Positions 17,685-27,913 of a stretch of 49,345 nt of DNA are shown in pieces. Source of the stretch: Verrucomicrobiota bacterium (lineage in GTDB: Bacteria > Verrucomicrobiota > Verrucomicrobiia > Limisphaerales > UBA9464); contig JANYCC010000163.1 in assembly GCA_025360495.1 (NCBI GenBank), positions 1-49,345 on the forward strand, given 5' to 3'. The position numbers and the translations under genes are program-made. The notes under the pieces are model-generated. The model was not told the origin of the DNA, made no database searches, and saw nothing but the letters and a program-made list of their open reading frames with translations. Positions within the stretch are counted from its first letter, which is position 1; every line of letters begins with the position of its first letter.

Positions 17685-18719
17685 ATGATCAACGTGGGTC
17701 TCATCGGCACCGGCTTCATGGCCCTGGCCCATCTCAAGGCCTATCAAAAGGTCCCGGGCGCCCGGATTGTCGCGCTGTGCAACCCCAGCGGACGGCATCT
17801 GGACGGCGATTTTTCCCAAGTCGCGGGCAACGTGGGCGACCAGAACCCGCTCCGCCTCGACATGACCGTGGTGAGACCCTACCACCATGTCGCCGACCTG
17901 CTGGCGGACCCCGAGGTCCAGGCCGTGGATATCTGCACCCCAACCCGAAGCCATGTGGATCTGGCCCTCGCCGCCCTCGCCGCGGGTCGTCATGTTCTGG
18001 TTGAAAAACCCCTCGCGCGCCACACCGCTGGCGCCCGCCGGATTGTCGAGGCCGCCGCCATCGCCGCCGGTCGCGGCATTTTCCTGATGCCGGCCATGTG
18101 CATCCGCTTCTGGCCGGAATACGCCTGGGTCCGTCAGGCGATCCGGGCCGGGACCTACGGACGGGTCTTGGACGCCCGTTTCCGTCGGGTCGCCCAACCC
18201 CCCGCCTGGGGCCGGCAACATTTCCTCCAAGGCAATGACTCCGGCGGGGCCCTGCTCGACCTGCACATCCATGACACCGACTTCATCCAGCATTGCTTTG
18301 GTCGCCCGCAAGCGGTGACCTCGTCGGGCTACAGCCGGGTCAGCGGGGCGATTGACCACGTCTGCACGCTCTACCGGTATCCCGGCGGACCGGTGGTGAC
18401 TGCCGAGGGATCATGGAGCATGGCCGTCGGATTCGGATTCAACATGGCGTTCACCGTCAACTTTGAACAGGCCACCGTGGACTATGACCTGGCCCGCGGT
18501 GCCGATGCCTTGCGCCTCTTCGTCCCGGGCGCGCCCGCCACGACCCTCCGACCCGACGGGGGCGATGGCTATGTGGGTGAAATCAGGCATTTCGTCGAAT
18601 CCATCCGGACCGGACGCGCCCCGGAAACCGTCACTCCTCACGACGCCCTGAGTGCGGTGGAGATCTGTGAGGCGGAAGAGGCCTCCATTCTTCGCGGCGA
18701 AACCATGATGCTCCCATGA
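17685..18719 (+). CDS. Gfo/Idh/MocA family oxidoreductase
   Basis: NVGLIGTGFMALAHLKAYQKVPGARIVALCNPS (Rossmann), VDICTPTRSHVDLALAALAAGRHVLVEKPLA (EKP motif). Confidence 0.94.
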   Translation: MINVGLIGTGFMALAHLKAYQKVPGARIVALCNPSGRHLDGDFSQVAGNVGDQNPLRLDMTVVRPYHHVADLLADPEVQAVDICTPTRSHVDLALAALAAGRHVLVEKPLARHTAGARRIVEAAAIAAGRGIFLMPAMCIRFWPEYAWVRQAIRAGTYGRVLDARFRRVAQPPAWGRQHFLQGNDSGGALLDLHIHDTDFIQHCFGRPQAVTSSGYSRVSGAIDHVCTLYRYPGGPVVTAEGSWSMAVGFGFNMAFTVNFEQATVDYDLARGADALRLFVPGAPATTLRPDGGDGYVGEIRHFVESIRTGRAPETVTPHDALSAVEICEAEEASILRGETMMLP

Positions 18720-19540
18720 ATGACCCCATCACGATCCGCGCCGGATTCAGTCCGCCGGCCCGGGTGACCGACGTCGTGTTCGACTGGGACGGGACCCTCT
18801 CTTATATCCGGGCGGGTTGGGGCGAGGTGATGCAGGCGCTGTTTCTCACCCATCTCCCGGCCGTCGCCGGCGAAGACCTGGAAAGCCGGCGCCGGTTGGC
18901 CCATGACGACATCTGGCGTCTCAATGGCAAACCGACCATCCATCAGATGCAATGCCTCGCCGAACGGGTCACTGATCGGGGCGGTCGCGCCCTGTCCCCG
19001 GGCGATTACCTCGACTTATATGCCCGGGCGCTCGGTCGGGTGGTGGGGGCGCGCTTGGATGATGTCCGGAGCGGGTTGGCGACGGCGGATGACTTCATGC
19101 CGCCGGGCACCCGCACCCTGCTGCAGTCCCTGCTTCAGCAGGGGGTGCGACTCCATGTGGCGAGTGGCACCGAACAACATCATGTCATCGCGGAAGCCGA
19201 AGCCCTCGGGGTGGCACCTTGGTTTGAAGGGCGGATCCATGGCCCGCTGACCGCCGACGATCGCAATTACAGCAAACGCGGCATCATGGAAGCCGTGCTC
19301 GACCAGCAGCGCATCCTTCCTGCGCAATTGGCGGTATTTGGGGACGGGCAGGTGGAGATCGAGCAGGCCCGATCGCTGGGGGCCACCGCCATCGCCGTGG
19401 CCACCGACGAGGAGATCTTCGGCTCGGGTCGGATCGATCCCTTCAAACAGGCGCGACTCAGTGCGGTGGGTGCCGATGCCGTGATCCCGGATTACCGCAA
19501 TCTACCCGGATTGCTGGCGTTGCTGGGAATCACGCCGTGA
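18716..19540 (+). CDS. HAD-superfamily hydrolase
   Basis: DVVFDWDGTLSYIRAGW (motif I), LHVASGTEQHHV, AVFGDGQVEIEQARSLGATAIAVATDE. Overlaps the previous gene's stop by ATGA. Confidence 0.88.
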   Translation: MNDPITIRAGFSPPARVTDVVFDWDGTLSYIRAGWGEVMQALFLTHLPAVAGEDLESRRRLAHDDIWRLNGKPTIHQMQCLAERVTDRGGRALSPGDYLDLYARALGRVVGARLDDVRSGLATADDFMPPGTRTLLQSLLQQGVRLHVASGTEQHHVIAEAEALGVAPWFEGRIHGPLTADDRNYSKRGIMEAVLDQQRILPAQLAVFGDGQVEIEQARSLGATAIAVATDEEIFGSGRIDPFKQARLSAVGADAVIPDYRNLPGLLALLGITP

Positions 19541-19541
19541 A

Positions 19542-20969
19542 TCACCGGGTCAACCGGTAGAGATCCTGTGCACCGGAGATCGGATGGACGACCGTGTTCT
19601 TCCCGTTGACGACGATCGGGTCCGGCGAAACGGTGGTCCAGACACCGGGCGGCACCATGTCGGTGGTGGATTGCAGGAAGAATCCCGCTGAATTGCCCGG
19701 CCACGACACGATCACTTCCGCTCCCGAGCGATTGATGGACAACGCCGGCGGCGGCGGCAACGCGACACTGAACAGGGTGCCATAGCCCGAACTCCCGCCA
19801 TTACCCGCCGTCCCGTATAGGATGTTGCCCACCAGGACCAATCCCGCCTGAGGGCCATACCCGTCCCCATTTGTCGCGGGGAACGACCCGGATGCCGCGG
19901 TGAAGCTATGCAAGATGGCGAAAGCCCCGCCGTGGGTGTTGACGGCGAAGACCGAACCGTGGCCCGAACCACCGCCCTCGGACGCGGTCCCGTACAGGGT
20001 GGATCCCGACAGGACCAATCCGGCCCTCGGACCGGCTCCATCGCCGCCGACGAAAGCATGCAAGGTCCTGAAATCTGTCCCGTCAACCTGGACCGAGAAC
20101 ACCGTGCCCTTACCCGGATCGCCCCCCCCGAGGGCCGTCCCATAAAGGGTGTTTCCCGCCAGTATCAAACCGGCGGACGGAGTGACCCCATCGCCATTTC
20201 CCGTGAAATCATGCAGGATGGCAAAACCAGAGCCATCGGCATTGACCTTGAACACCGTGCCACCCCCCGACAATCCGCCCCGGGTTGCCGTCCCGTACAG
20301 GACGTTGTCCGAAAGGACCAATCCGGCCTGCGGCGACACCCCGTCGCTGCCGCCGGAGAATTGGTGCAGGGTCTCGAAGCCGGTGCCGTCGGTGTTGAGA
20401 GTGAACAACGCGCCTTTGTCGGAGGTGCCGCCCCCATTGGCCGTCCCGTACAGGGTGTGATCCGCAACCACCAACCCGGCCTGCGGCCAGGCCCCATCCC
20501 CGTTGGTATAATCCGGGGCACCGGAGTTGGCCGTGAAGCTGTGGAGATTCTTGAAACCGCTCCCGCTGATGTTCACGGAAAACACCGAGCCATTCCCCGA
20601 ATCGCCTCCGGAAAACGCCGTCCCATAAAGGATGTTGTCCGACAACACCAATCCGGCCACGGGATTGGCACCGTCGCCATTGGCAAAGGAAGGGGCGGGG
20701 TTTGCCGTGAAATGATGGAGGATGGCGAAACCGGTGCCGTTGGTGGTGATTTTGAACAACGTGCCCTTGCCCGCAGTGCCTCCCTGAATCGTCGTTCCGT
20801 AGAGGGCATTGCCCGATGAAATCAATCCCGCCCGTGGAAATCCCCCTCCACTGCCGCCGGTGAAACTGTGCAGATTCTTATAGGTCTGGGCCGCGGCCCG
20901 ATCCCACGGCAGGAGGCCGAGACCGGCGATCAGCAGGGGCAGGAGGAATGAACGGACGGGATGGGTCAT
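19542..20969 (-). CDS. Secreted tandem-repeat protein of the GloVer type (TIGR03803-like)
   Basis: Signal peptide MTHPVRSFLLPLLIAGLGLLPWDRAAAQ; seven LYGT(T/A)xxGGxxxxGxxF units. ORF track start at 21248 is probably too far upstream. Confidence 0.88.
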   Translation of the reverse strand: MTHPVRSFLLPLLIAGLGLLPWDRAAAQTYKNLHSFTGGSGGGFPRAGLISSGNALYGTTIQGGTAGKGTLFKITTNGTGFAILHHFTANPAPSFANGDGANPVAGLVLSDNILYGTAFSGGDSGNGSVFSVNISGSGFKNLHSFTANSGAPDYTNGDGAWPQAGLVVADHTLYGTANGGGTSDKGALFTLNTDGTGFETLHQFSGGSDGVSPQAGLVLSDNVLYGTATRGGLSGGGTVFKVNADGSGFAILHDFTGNGDGVTPSAGLILAGNTLYGTALGGGDPGKGTVFSVQVDGTDFRTLHAFVGGDGAGPRAGLVLSGSTLYGTASEGGGSGHGSVFAVNTHGGAFAILHSFTAASGSFPATNGDGYGPQAGLVLVGNILYGTAGNGGSSGYGTLFSVALPPPPALSINRSGAEVIVSWPGNSAGFFLQSTTDMVPPGVWTTVSPDPIVVNGKNTVVHPISGAQDLYRLTR

Positions 20970-21244
20970 GCCACGACCCCGGGACGGTCCGGTGGGACTG
21001 GTGGGGTGGTGGACGGCACCGGCTGCCGCGCCGCTGTCGAAAAGGGGTTTCATGTTTTTTTGACGCCGGAATTCCAAGGGCCGTGGTCCCGGGGCCGCGG
21101 CATTCCCTGTCGATTGCCGCCCCGCCCCGAACGCACCCTTCCCCAGCCAGTGCGGAATTCCCGTCCCCAAGGCGCCAAATGATTTCAGAAACCTTTCCGG
21201 ACGGTGCCCGGCGACGCGTGCCCAGCCCGACCCCGCACCCGCGG

Positions 21245-21835
21245 TCACGCCCGTTCCATCTCATGCCGCAGCCAGGCCTTGGCATAAGCCCATTGGCGCA
21301 TGGCCGTCCGCTCCGAGATGCCCAGGATTCCCGCCGACTCCTCAATGCTCAACCCGACGAAATACCGCAGCTTGACCAACTCCGCCTTTTCCGGGTCTTC
21401 GGCGGCAAACTTCCCGAGGGCCTCATGGACCGCGAGGACTTCGTCATCACTCACCGGGGCGACGATCTCCACCTCCGCCACATCGACCCGCTCCTGTCCG
21501 CCCCCGTGGCGCCGGGCCTGTCGGCGCCGGGCGCGATCAATCAGGATGCGGCGCATCGCCTCGGAGGCTGCGCCAAAGAAGTGCGCACGGCTTTTCCAGT
21601 GCGGCGGCGGGTCACCCGCAACCCCCGCGACCCGCAGCCAGGCGTCGTGCACCAGCGCCGTGGCCTGAAGCGTCTGACCCGGCGCCTCCAACGCCATCCT
21701 CGAAGCCGCCAACTGGCGGAGCTCGGTGTAAACGAGCGCCAGCAACTCTTCACCGCCATGCCCGTCACTGCTGGCGATCCCGTCCAGAATGCGGACCAGG
21801 TCGTGAGGCGGGACATGGGGATGAGGATCACTCAT
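21245..21835 (-). CDS. ECF-type RNA polymerase sigma factor (TIGR02999-like)
   Basis: ALVHDAWLRVAG...WKSRAHFFGAASEAMRRILIDRARRRQARRHGGG...KAELVKLRYFVGLSIEESAGILGISERTAMRQWAYAKAWLRHEM. Confidence 0.92.
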   Translation of the reverse strand: MSDPHPHVPPHDLVRILDGIASSDGHGGEELLALVYTELRQLAASRMALEAPGQTLQATALVHDAWLRVAGVAGDPPPHWKSRAHFFGAASEAMRRILIDRARRRQARRHGGGQERVDVAEVEIVAPVSDDEVLAVHEALGKFAAEDPEKAELVKLRYFVGLSIEESAGILGISERTAMRQWAYAKAWLRHEMERA

Positions 21836-21877
21836 TCAGCGGTTCTTTCCAAGGCAACGGGCCGTGACTTTTCCCCG

Positions 21878-24800
21878 TCATTTTACTCCCATTTCAAGGG
21901 CCGGACCCCCGATCAACTTTTCTGCCTCTTGCAGGAGCAGCCTGGCAACCAGCCAGTCCGGGTCGCCCGCTTTCCCGCGCCACTGGGGCAGGATCTGTTG
22001 GCGGGCCTCCTGGAGCCCGGCCCGCGCACCCTCCCGATCATTCTGTTGGTGGCGGATCATCGCGAACAGGACCGAAGCCGCGGCTTTCGACGGCGGCCAC
22101 GGAATGTCCATCCGGTTCAACTGCTCCGCTGCCCGGGCCCAGTGTCCCGCACGATATTCGTTCAGTCCAGAGGTCAGAAAAAACCAGTGACGAAGGTCTG
22201 CGTCCCCTTCCAAGCCGCGGGCACTTTCAATGATGGCGGCAATGTCCGCGGCGGCGACTCCGGAATCGGGAGCCAGGAGACAGACCTTGGCCGTGCTGTC
22301 GGCCTCGTTCACCACTCCCGTATCCTTGAAGCGTTTCACCATCGCCGCGCAGGTCGCCCGGTAGCGCGGGTGATCCCGCCCCGCAACTTCCACGGCGGCC
22401 AAAAGGAACCAGACCATCCGCTCGTCCAAAGACCGACCTTCCCGCAGGCGTTCCTCCAAGGAATCCGCCGCTTCGGCAAATCTCCCTTCCTCGGCCAGTT
22501 TTTCCGCCGAGAGCGGTTGTTTCCAAAACTGCGCTGAGGACATCGAGGGCAACTGCTCGGTGCCGTCGAACTCAAAGGACAGGTACTTCAGCTTCGGCAG
22601 ATTGCGCAGGGCTTCCAAGTTGAGCGGGTCCGGTGGCAGGGTGATGCGTTCGAGGGTCGGAATCTCGGCCAGCACACCCACGTTCATGCCCGCGGCACCG
22701 CCGTCCAGGAAAAGGCTGGTGAGGGGCAGGCCTATGAGTGGGCGCACGTCGGTCACCTTCCCATTTTGAACACTGAGGAACCGGAGCGGCATTCCCTCCA
22801 GCGGGGTCAGGTCCGCGACTTTCGTGTTGGACAGCACGAGCACTGAAATGGGTGCTCCCGTCAGGCAGGTGAGGTCGCTCACGGCCTGATCCTGAATCGT
22901 GACGGACCACGTGCCATCCGGGAATGTCCGGTCCAGCGTGACCCTGCCTCCCGCCTTTCGCAACGGACCGAGGAACCGTGCCTGCCGGTCCCATTCCCGC
23001 CAAAACCGGTCTTTCGGACGAACGAGTTTGAGGGAACCCGGACCCGACGGGCGAACGGAATCGAGCTGCCGGATTCCCGGGTGCGTCCTCAGTGCGGAAA
23101 TGGCGGCATATTCCGCCTCCGGCAGGTTGGGGGAACCGATGGGAAGCACCAACACCTCCAGCGTTGGAAGGCGGGAGAGCACGGAGAAACCGGATGATTG
23201 GTCACACCCGTGCAGGCTGAGTTCCCGGAGCGGCATCTTGAGCAGGAAACCAAGATCCCGGACATAGGGTGCGTCCTGGATCGACAGTGTTTCCAATGGC
23301 AGGTCCGCAAGCGGGCTGAGGTCCTTGGCCAGAACCGCGGTCGCGAAGAGCTTTCTCAACTTCGTTTCTGACAGCGCGGAGAGATCATTGATGGGCAAAT
23401 ACTCAATGGCCAGGACTTCCAATGGCATGCCCCGGAGAGGGGCCAGATCCGCCACCCCGGTTCCGCCGATGGACAACTCCTTCAATGGCAAACCGTGCAG
23501 GGCCGCAAGATTGGTGATCTTGGTGCCGGTCGCGTACAGCCTCTCGAGGCCCGAAAGGCTCATCAGTGGCGACAAATCCGAGAGATGCGTCCTCCGCACC
23601 GAGAGTTCCTTCAGTGGCATCCCGTGCAACGGACCGAGTTCCTCGATGCCCACGCACTCATCGCAGTTCAGCACCCCGAGCGGCATTCCTGCGAGCGGGC
23701 GAAGATCCGTGATCTTCGTTTCGCTCAGGTCCAGGGCGAGCAGCCCGTCCGACCGCATCGTGAGGCGGTTTTCGAGCGGCGTCTCCGGCGGGATCGGCAA
23801 TGTTTTGAGCCGTTCCAGCCAGTAGGCCAGGAGGACTTTCTTTTCCTCGTTCAAAAGCCTGCCCACCCGCATGAGTTCGGCCGCGGACCGATGTTCCGTC
23901 TGCATCGCGACGAAGAGCTCGCCCAGGTTTTCACGCGCCAGCGCCCGCGGATCGGCAGATGCCGCGAGCAGCCTGTCGCACAGTGCCGCATTGGATTTGG
24001 CGCGCAGGTCGTCCGGTGCCAGCACCAGCACCGCCCGGTAGGCCGCTGCGGCTTCTGCCAACCGGAGTTGGCATTGTAACAGGTCGGCTTTGGCCCCCAG
24101 GTATTCGGCAGAATCCGGCCGGAGCTTCAGGGCATAGTCCAGCTTGTCGATGGCCCCGTCGAATTGCTCCCGGGCCACCAATGTCCGCGCCAATTCGGCG
24201 AAGGCCGGTGCGGTCGCCCGTAAATCCTCCAGGACCGCGCGGGTGCGTCTCTCGGCCGTCACGGCCCGCTCCGCCTCAGATCGCGCCCGTGTCGCCTGAT
24301 GCTCGGCCCGGGCCGCCTGCCAGACACTCGCCGTCAGCCCGACCACCAGCGCCGCCGCCACGGCCACCGCCGCCGAAACGGAAAACTTGTTTCGCCGCGC
24401 CAGGCGTTGAAAGCGATAGAGCCGGCTGGCAGGTCGGGCCAGGACCGGCTCGTCGTCCAGATGCCGCTGGAGGTCCATGGCCAGCTCATTGGCAGTCTCA
24501 TACCGCCGGGTCCGGTCCTTCTCGAGCGCCTTCATCACAATCCAGTCCAGGTCGCCCCGGAGGGTGCTGATGAGTTTCACGCCGTCGAGGCGACGGCACC
24601 GGGCCAGTTTCGTCCGCACATCGGCCCCCAGGGTGCTGAGAAACGTGGAGGGCCTTTGGGGTTCCCGCTCCCGGATCACCCGACGCATCTCATCATATCC
24701 AGCCTTCAGGAATTCCTGGGGATCAAAGGGCGTCCGGCCCGCAAGCAACTCATAGAGGAGCACGCCCAGGCTGTAGATGTCACTGCGGGTGTCGAGATCG

Positions 24801-25639
24801 GACCCGTCCCTCTCCACCTGCTCCGGGCTCATGTAGAGCGGCGTGCCGATCACCTGGTCAAACCGGGTGTGAATCGTCGGATCGGTGAGTTGATGTTGCC
24901 GGGTCGCTTTGGCCACCCCAAAATCGATCACCTTGGGGACTCCCGCGTCCGCCGGACCGTCGCCCTGGGTCACCAGGATATTGGAGGGCTTCAGATCCCG
25001 GTGAATGATCCCCTTCTGGTGGGCGTGCTGCACGGCATGGCAGACTTCGATGACCAACTTCAGACGTTCCTGGATGGGCAGGTTCCCCCGGTCGCAGTGA
25101 TCGGTGATCCGGATCCCACGCACCAGTTCCATGGCGAAAAAGGGACGCCCAAATCGCGTGGCTCCGGCGTCGAGAACGCGGGCGATATTGGGGTGCTCCA
25201 TCAGGGCCAGGGCCTGGCGTTCCTGCTCAAAGCGGACCATCACCTCCTGCGTATCCATTCCCAGCTTGATGATCTTCAGGGCCACCCGCCGACGCACCGG
25301 CCGTTCCTGCTCCGCCACCCAGACCACCCCGAATCCGCCTTCCCCAATCTGTTCCACCAGCCGATAGGGTCCGATGCGTTCCCCCGCTTGCTCCGGCTTC
25401 AGACGGGCCAACTCAGCGGCAACCCCGGGATCATCCGGACGCGGCGTTCGATCAACAACGGGCGTCTTTTCAAGGAATTCGTCCGCACTGTCGTAGGCGA
25501 ACAGGAGCTCCCTCAGCCGTTCGCGCAATCCGGCATCCGCCCCGCAGAATCCTTCGACGAACGCGTCCCGCGCTTCCCGTGATGGCTGATCAATCGCCTG
25601 GTTGAAGGCAGCCTCGATTCGCTGAAGGCGGGGGTCCAT
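21878..25639 (-). CDS. Ser/Thr protein kinase with TM segment, TPR-like region and leucine-rich repeats
   Basis: IGEGGFGVVWVAEQERPVRRRVALKIIKLGMD, GIIHRDLKPSNILV, VIDFGVAKA, GTPLYMSPEQ; TM FSVSAAVAVAAALVVGLTASVW; repeated L..L.GMPL..LSI...V.DLAPL units. ATG 25639 preferred over 25669. Confidence 0.93.
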   Translation of the reverse strand: MDPRLQRIEAAFNQAIDQPSREARDAFVEGFCGADAGLRERLRELLFAYDSADEFLEKTPVVDRTPRPDDPGVAAELARLKPEQAGERIGPYRLVEQIGEGGFGVVWVAEQERPVRRRVALKIIKLGMDTQEVMVRFEQERQALALMEHPNIARVLDAGATRFGRPFFAMELVRGIRITDHCDRGNLPIQERLKLVIEVCHAVQHAHQKGIIHRDLKPSNILVTQGDGPADAGVPKVIDFGVAKATRQHQLTDPTIHTRFDQVIGTPLYMSPEQVERDGSDLDTRSDIYSLGVLLYELLAGRTPFDPQEFLKAGYDEMRRVIREREPQRPSTFLSTLGADVRTKLARCRRLDGVKLISTLRGDLDWIVMKALEKDRTRRYETANELAMDLQRHLDDEPVLARPASRLYRFQRLARRNKFSVSAAVAVAAALVVGLTASVWQAARAEHQATRARSEAERAVTAERRTRAVLEDLRATAPAFAELARTLVAREQFDGAIDKLDYALKLRPDSAEYLGAKADLLQCQLRLAEAAAAYRAVLVLAPDDLRAKSNAALCDRLLAASADPRALARENLGELFVAMQTEHRSAAELMRVGRLLNEEKKVLLAYWLERLKTLPIPPETPLENRLTMRSDGLLALDLSETKITDLRPLAGMPLGVLNCDECVGIEELGPLHGMPLKELSVRRTHLSDLSPLMSLSGLERLYATGTKITNLAALHGLPLKELSIGGTGVADLAPLRGMPLEVLAIEYLPINDLSALSETKLRKLFATAVLAKDLSPLADLPLETLSIQDAPYVRDLGFLLKMPLRELSLHGCDQSSGFSVLSRLPTLEVLVLPIGSPNLPEAEYAAISALRTHPGIRQLDSVRPSGPGSLKLVRPKDRFWREWDRQARFLGPLRKAGGRVTLDRTFPDGTWSVTIQDQAVSDLTCLTGAPISVLVLSNTKVADLTPLEGMPLRFLSVQNGKVTDVRPLIGLPLTSLFLDGGAAGMNVGVLAEIPTLERITLPPDPLNLEALRNLPKLKYLSFEFDGTEQLPSMSSAQFWKQPLSAEKLAEEGRFAEAADSLEERLREGRSLDERMVWFLLAAVEVAGRDHPRYRATCAAMVKRFKDTGVVNEADSTAKVCLLAPDSGVAAADIAAIIESARGLEGDADLRHWFFLTSGLNEYRAGHWARAAEQLNRMDIPWPPSKAAASVLFAMIRHQQNDREGARAGLQEARQQILPQWRGKAGDPDWLVARLLLQEAEKLIGGPALEMGVK

Positions 25640-25901
25640 CAAGGAGAGGAGGCACCATCCGGCCGCCAATACGAGATCAACTGCCGGGAATCTGCGCGTC
25701 GGATTCCCGCGTTCCCTTCACGGAAACGGCGGGTGCGGAAGTGGTCCTTGGGCCCACACACCGCTCACGAACCCCCCCCTCACCCGTGCTGCATCCCCAC
25801 CCGGATGATCCGTCAAGTCCCCGCACCTGCCGGGTTTACAATGCGAATGATCCCAGCCAATGTCCCCCGCACGGGAGGCCGGGCTTCCCCTTTTTGAGCG
25901 C

Positions 25902-26903
25902 ATGACTGCTGATATCCGACACGATTGGTCGCTGGACGAATTGCAGGCGACCCATGACATCCCCTTGCTGGAACTCGTGTTCCGGGCGGCGTCCGTCCAC
26001 CGGCAATTCCATGACCCGGCGGAGATGCAGGTCAGCAAGCTGATCTCGATCAAGACCGGGGCCTGTCCTGAAGACTGTTCGTATTGCGCCCAATCGTCCC
26101 GTTACAGCACCGGCATCGACCCCGCCGGCCTGATGGACAAGGATCGGGTGTTGGAAATCGCGGTGCGGGCCCGGGAAGCCGGCGTGTCCCGCGTCTGCCT
26201 GGGTGCAGCTTGGCGAAGCGTGCGCGATGGCGAGCAATTCGACCGCGTGCTGGAGATGGTCCGGTCGGTGACCGACCTGGGATTGGAAGTCTGTTGCACG
26301 CTGGGGATGCTCTCCGAGGACCAGGCCCGACGCCTCGAACACGCCGGTCTTTACGCCTATAATCATAATGTCGATTCGTCCGCCGAGTTTTACGAGACGA
26401 TCATCACGACCCGCACGTACGCCGATCGGTTGGAGACCCTGGCCAATGTCCGGAAGACCCATCTCACCATGTGCTCGGGCGGGATCATCGGCCTTGGGGA
26501 AACCGTCTTGGACCGCCTCAAAATGCTCCAGACCCTGTCGTCGATCCGGCCCCATCCGGAATCGGTGCCGATCAACATCCTCAGCAAGGTGGTCGGAACG
26601 CCGCTCGCCGGGCAGGCCGATGTCCCGGTCTGGGAGGTGATCCGGATGATCGCCACCACCCGGTTGGTGATGCCCGCCTCGGACGTGCGACTCACGGCGG
26701 GTCGGGTGAAATTGGATCAGACGGCGCAGGCGCTTTGTTTCCTGGCGGGTGCCAATTCGATCTTCTCGAGTGAGACCGAGTTCATGCTGACCAAGGCGGT
26801 GCCGTCGCCGAGTTATGATGCCGACCGGGTCCTGCTGGAGGCACTGGGGATGCGGATGCGCGAGCCCTTCCAGCACGGCCAGGCCGTGACCGTTTGCGGT
26901 TGA
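25902..26903 (+). CDS. bioB: Biotin synthase
   Basis: [105 protein letters not shown] track start 25860 is an upstream alternative. Confidence 0.97.
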   Translation: MTADIRHDWSLDELQATHDIPLLELVFRAASVHRQFHDPAEMQVSKLISIKTGACPEDCSYCAQSSRYSTGIDPAGLMDKDRVLEIAVRAREAGVSRVCLGAAWRSVRDGEQFDRVLEMVRSVTDLGLEVCCTLGMLSEDQARRLEHAGLYAYNHNVDSSAEFYETIITTRTYADRLETLANVRKTHLTMCSGGIIGLGETVLDRLKMLQTLSSIRPHPESVPINILSKVVGTPLAGQADVPVWEVIRMIATTRLVMPASDVRLTAGRVKLDQTAQALCFLAGANSIFSSETEFMLTKAVPSPSYDADRVLLEALGMRMREPFQHGQAVTVCG

Positions 26904-26964
26904 CCTCTCGGAAGGAGCCTGACCACGGATTCCACGGATTCCGGAGAGCCAGGCTGATTCCCCT

Positions 26965-27768
26965 TCAACCGGGCGGTTCCAGTCGCACCTGGCCGTCGCT
27001 CACCCCCCAGCCTCCATCCACGGCGATCACCTGGCCGGTGACAAACCGACTTTCCTCAGACAAGAGCCATACAACCGCGGCATCCAAGTCCTCCGGTCGC
27101 CCGATCCGACCGCCATCCAACGGCTGTTTGGTGCGGATGAAATCCAGGATGGCGACGTCTCCTTGGGCCCGCTGGGACATCGGGGTGGCGACCAAGCCTG
27201 GGGCGAGCACATTGAAACGGAGCCCGTTCGCGGCGTAGTAGGCGGCGGCTGAACGGGTGAGCCCGACGATGGCGGCTTTGGCCGCGGCGTAGGCGTGCGT
27301 GGCAAAGAAACGTGGGGACGGCGAGGAACCCAGGACGGATCCGCAATTCACCACACTCCCGCCCCCGCCCTGTTCCAAGAACGCCTGCACGGCCGCCCGG
27401 TTGGAGTTGAAAACCGTCGTGAGGTTGAGGTTGAGCGTATGGTCCCAACCCTCCGCGGTGATCTCGTGCAACGGACCGTCCCCTTGCCGCCGACCGCTTC
27501 CGCCCGCCACATGGTACAGGCCATGGAAACCTCCGAATTCAACCCGGGCCGTCCGGATTGCCTCGACCGCAGTGTGCCTTTCGATGGCGTCCGACGTCAG
27601 CACCCGCACGGCCGATCCCAATTCGGTGGCCAGGGCGTTCGCCTTGTCCGGATCGCGACCGACGGACACCACTCGCGCGCCGGCCCGGACGCAGGCCCGC
27701 GTGGCCGAGAGACCCAGACCGCTGGTGCCGCCGATCACCACGATGCACTTGTCGGAAAGAACGGCCAT
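26965..27768 (-). CDS. SDR-family oxidoreductase
   Basis: VIGGTSGLGLSATRACVRAGARVVSVGRD (TGxxxGxG-like), YAAAKAAIVGLTRSAAAYY (YxxxK), AVDGGWGVSDGQ. Confidence 0.93.
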   Translation of the reverse strand: MAVLSDKCIVVIGGTSGLGLSATRACVRAGARVVSVGRDPDKANALATELGSAVRVLTSDAIERHTAVEAIRTARVEFGGFHGLYHVAGGSGRRQGDGPLHEITAEGWDHTLNLNLTTVFNSNRAAVQAFLEQGGGGSVVNCGSVLGSSPSPRFFATHAYAAAKAAIVGLTRSAAAYYAANGLRFNVLAPGLVATPMSQRAQGDVAILDFIRTKQPLDGGRIGRPEDLDAAVVWLLSEESRFVTGQVIAVDGGWGVSDGQVRLEPPG

Positions 27769-27913
27769 GAGAGGTTGATGATGACGGGGCATCGACCGGT
27801 GGGCGAGTCCCCAAAAGAAGGGCGCCGGTCATTCCGGGCCCTGCCGGGGTGGGACTGACGGCAGCAACCAAAACAGAACAACCGGCGCCAAAAAGGGCCG
27901 CATGCGGGCTTGT

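Noticed and set aside
20948-22537. 529-aa plus-strand ORF and 24299..25582 +
   Set aside because: Antisense to sigma factor and kinase genes.
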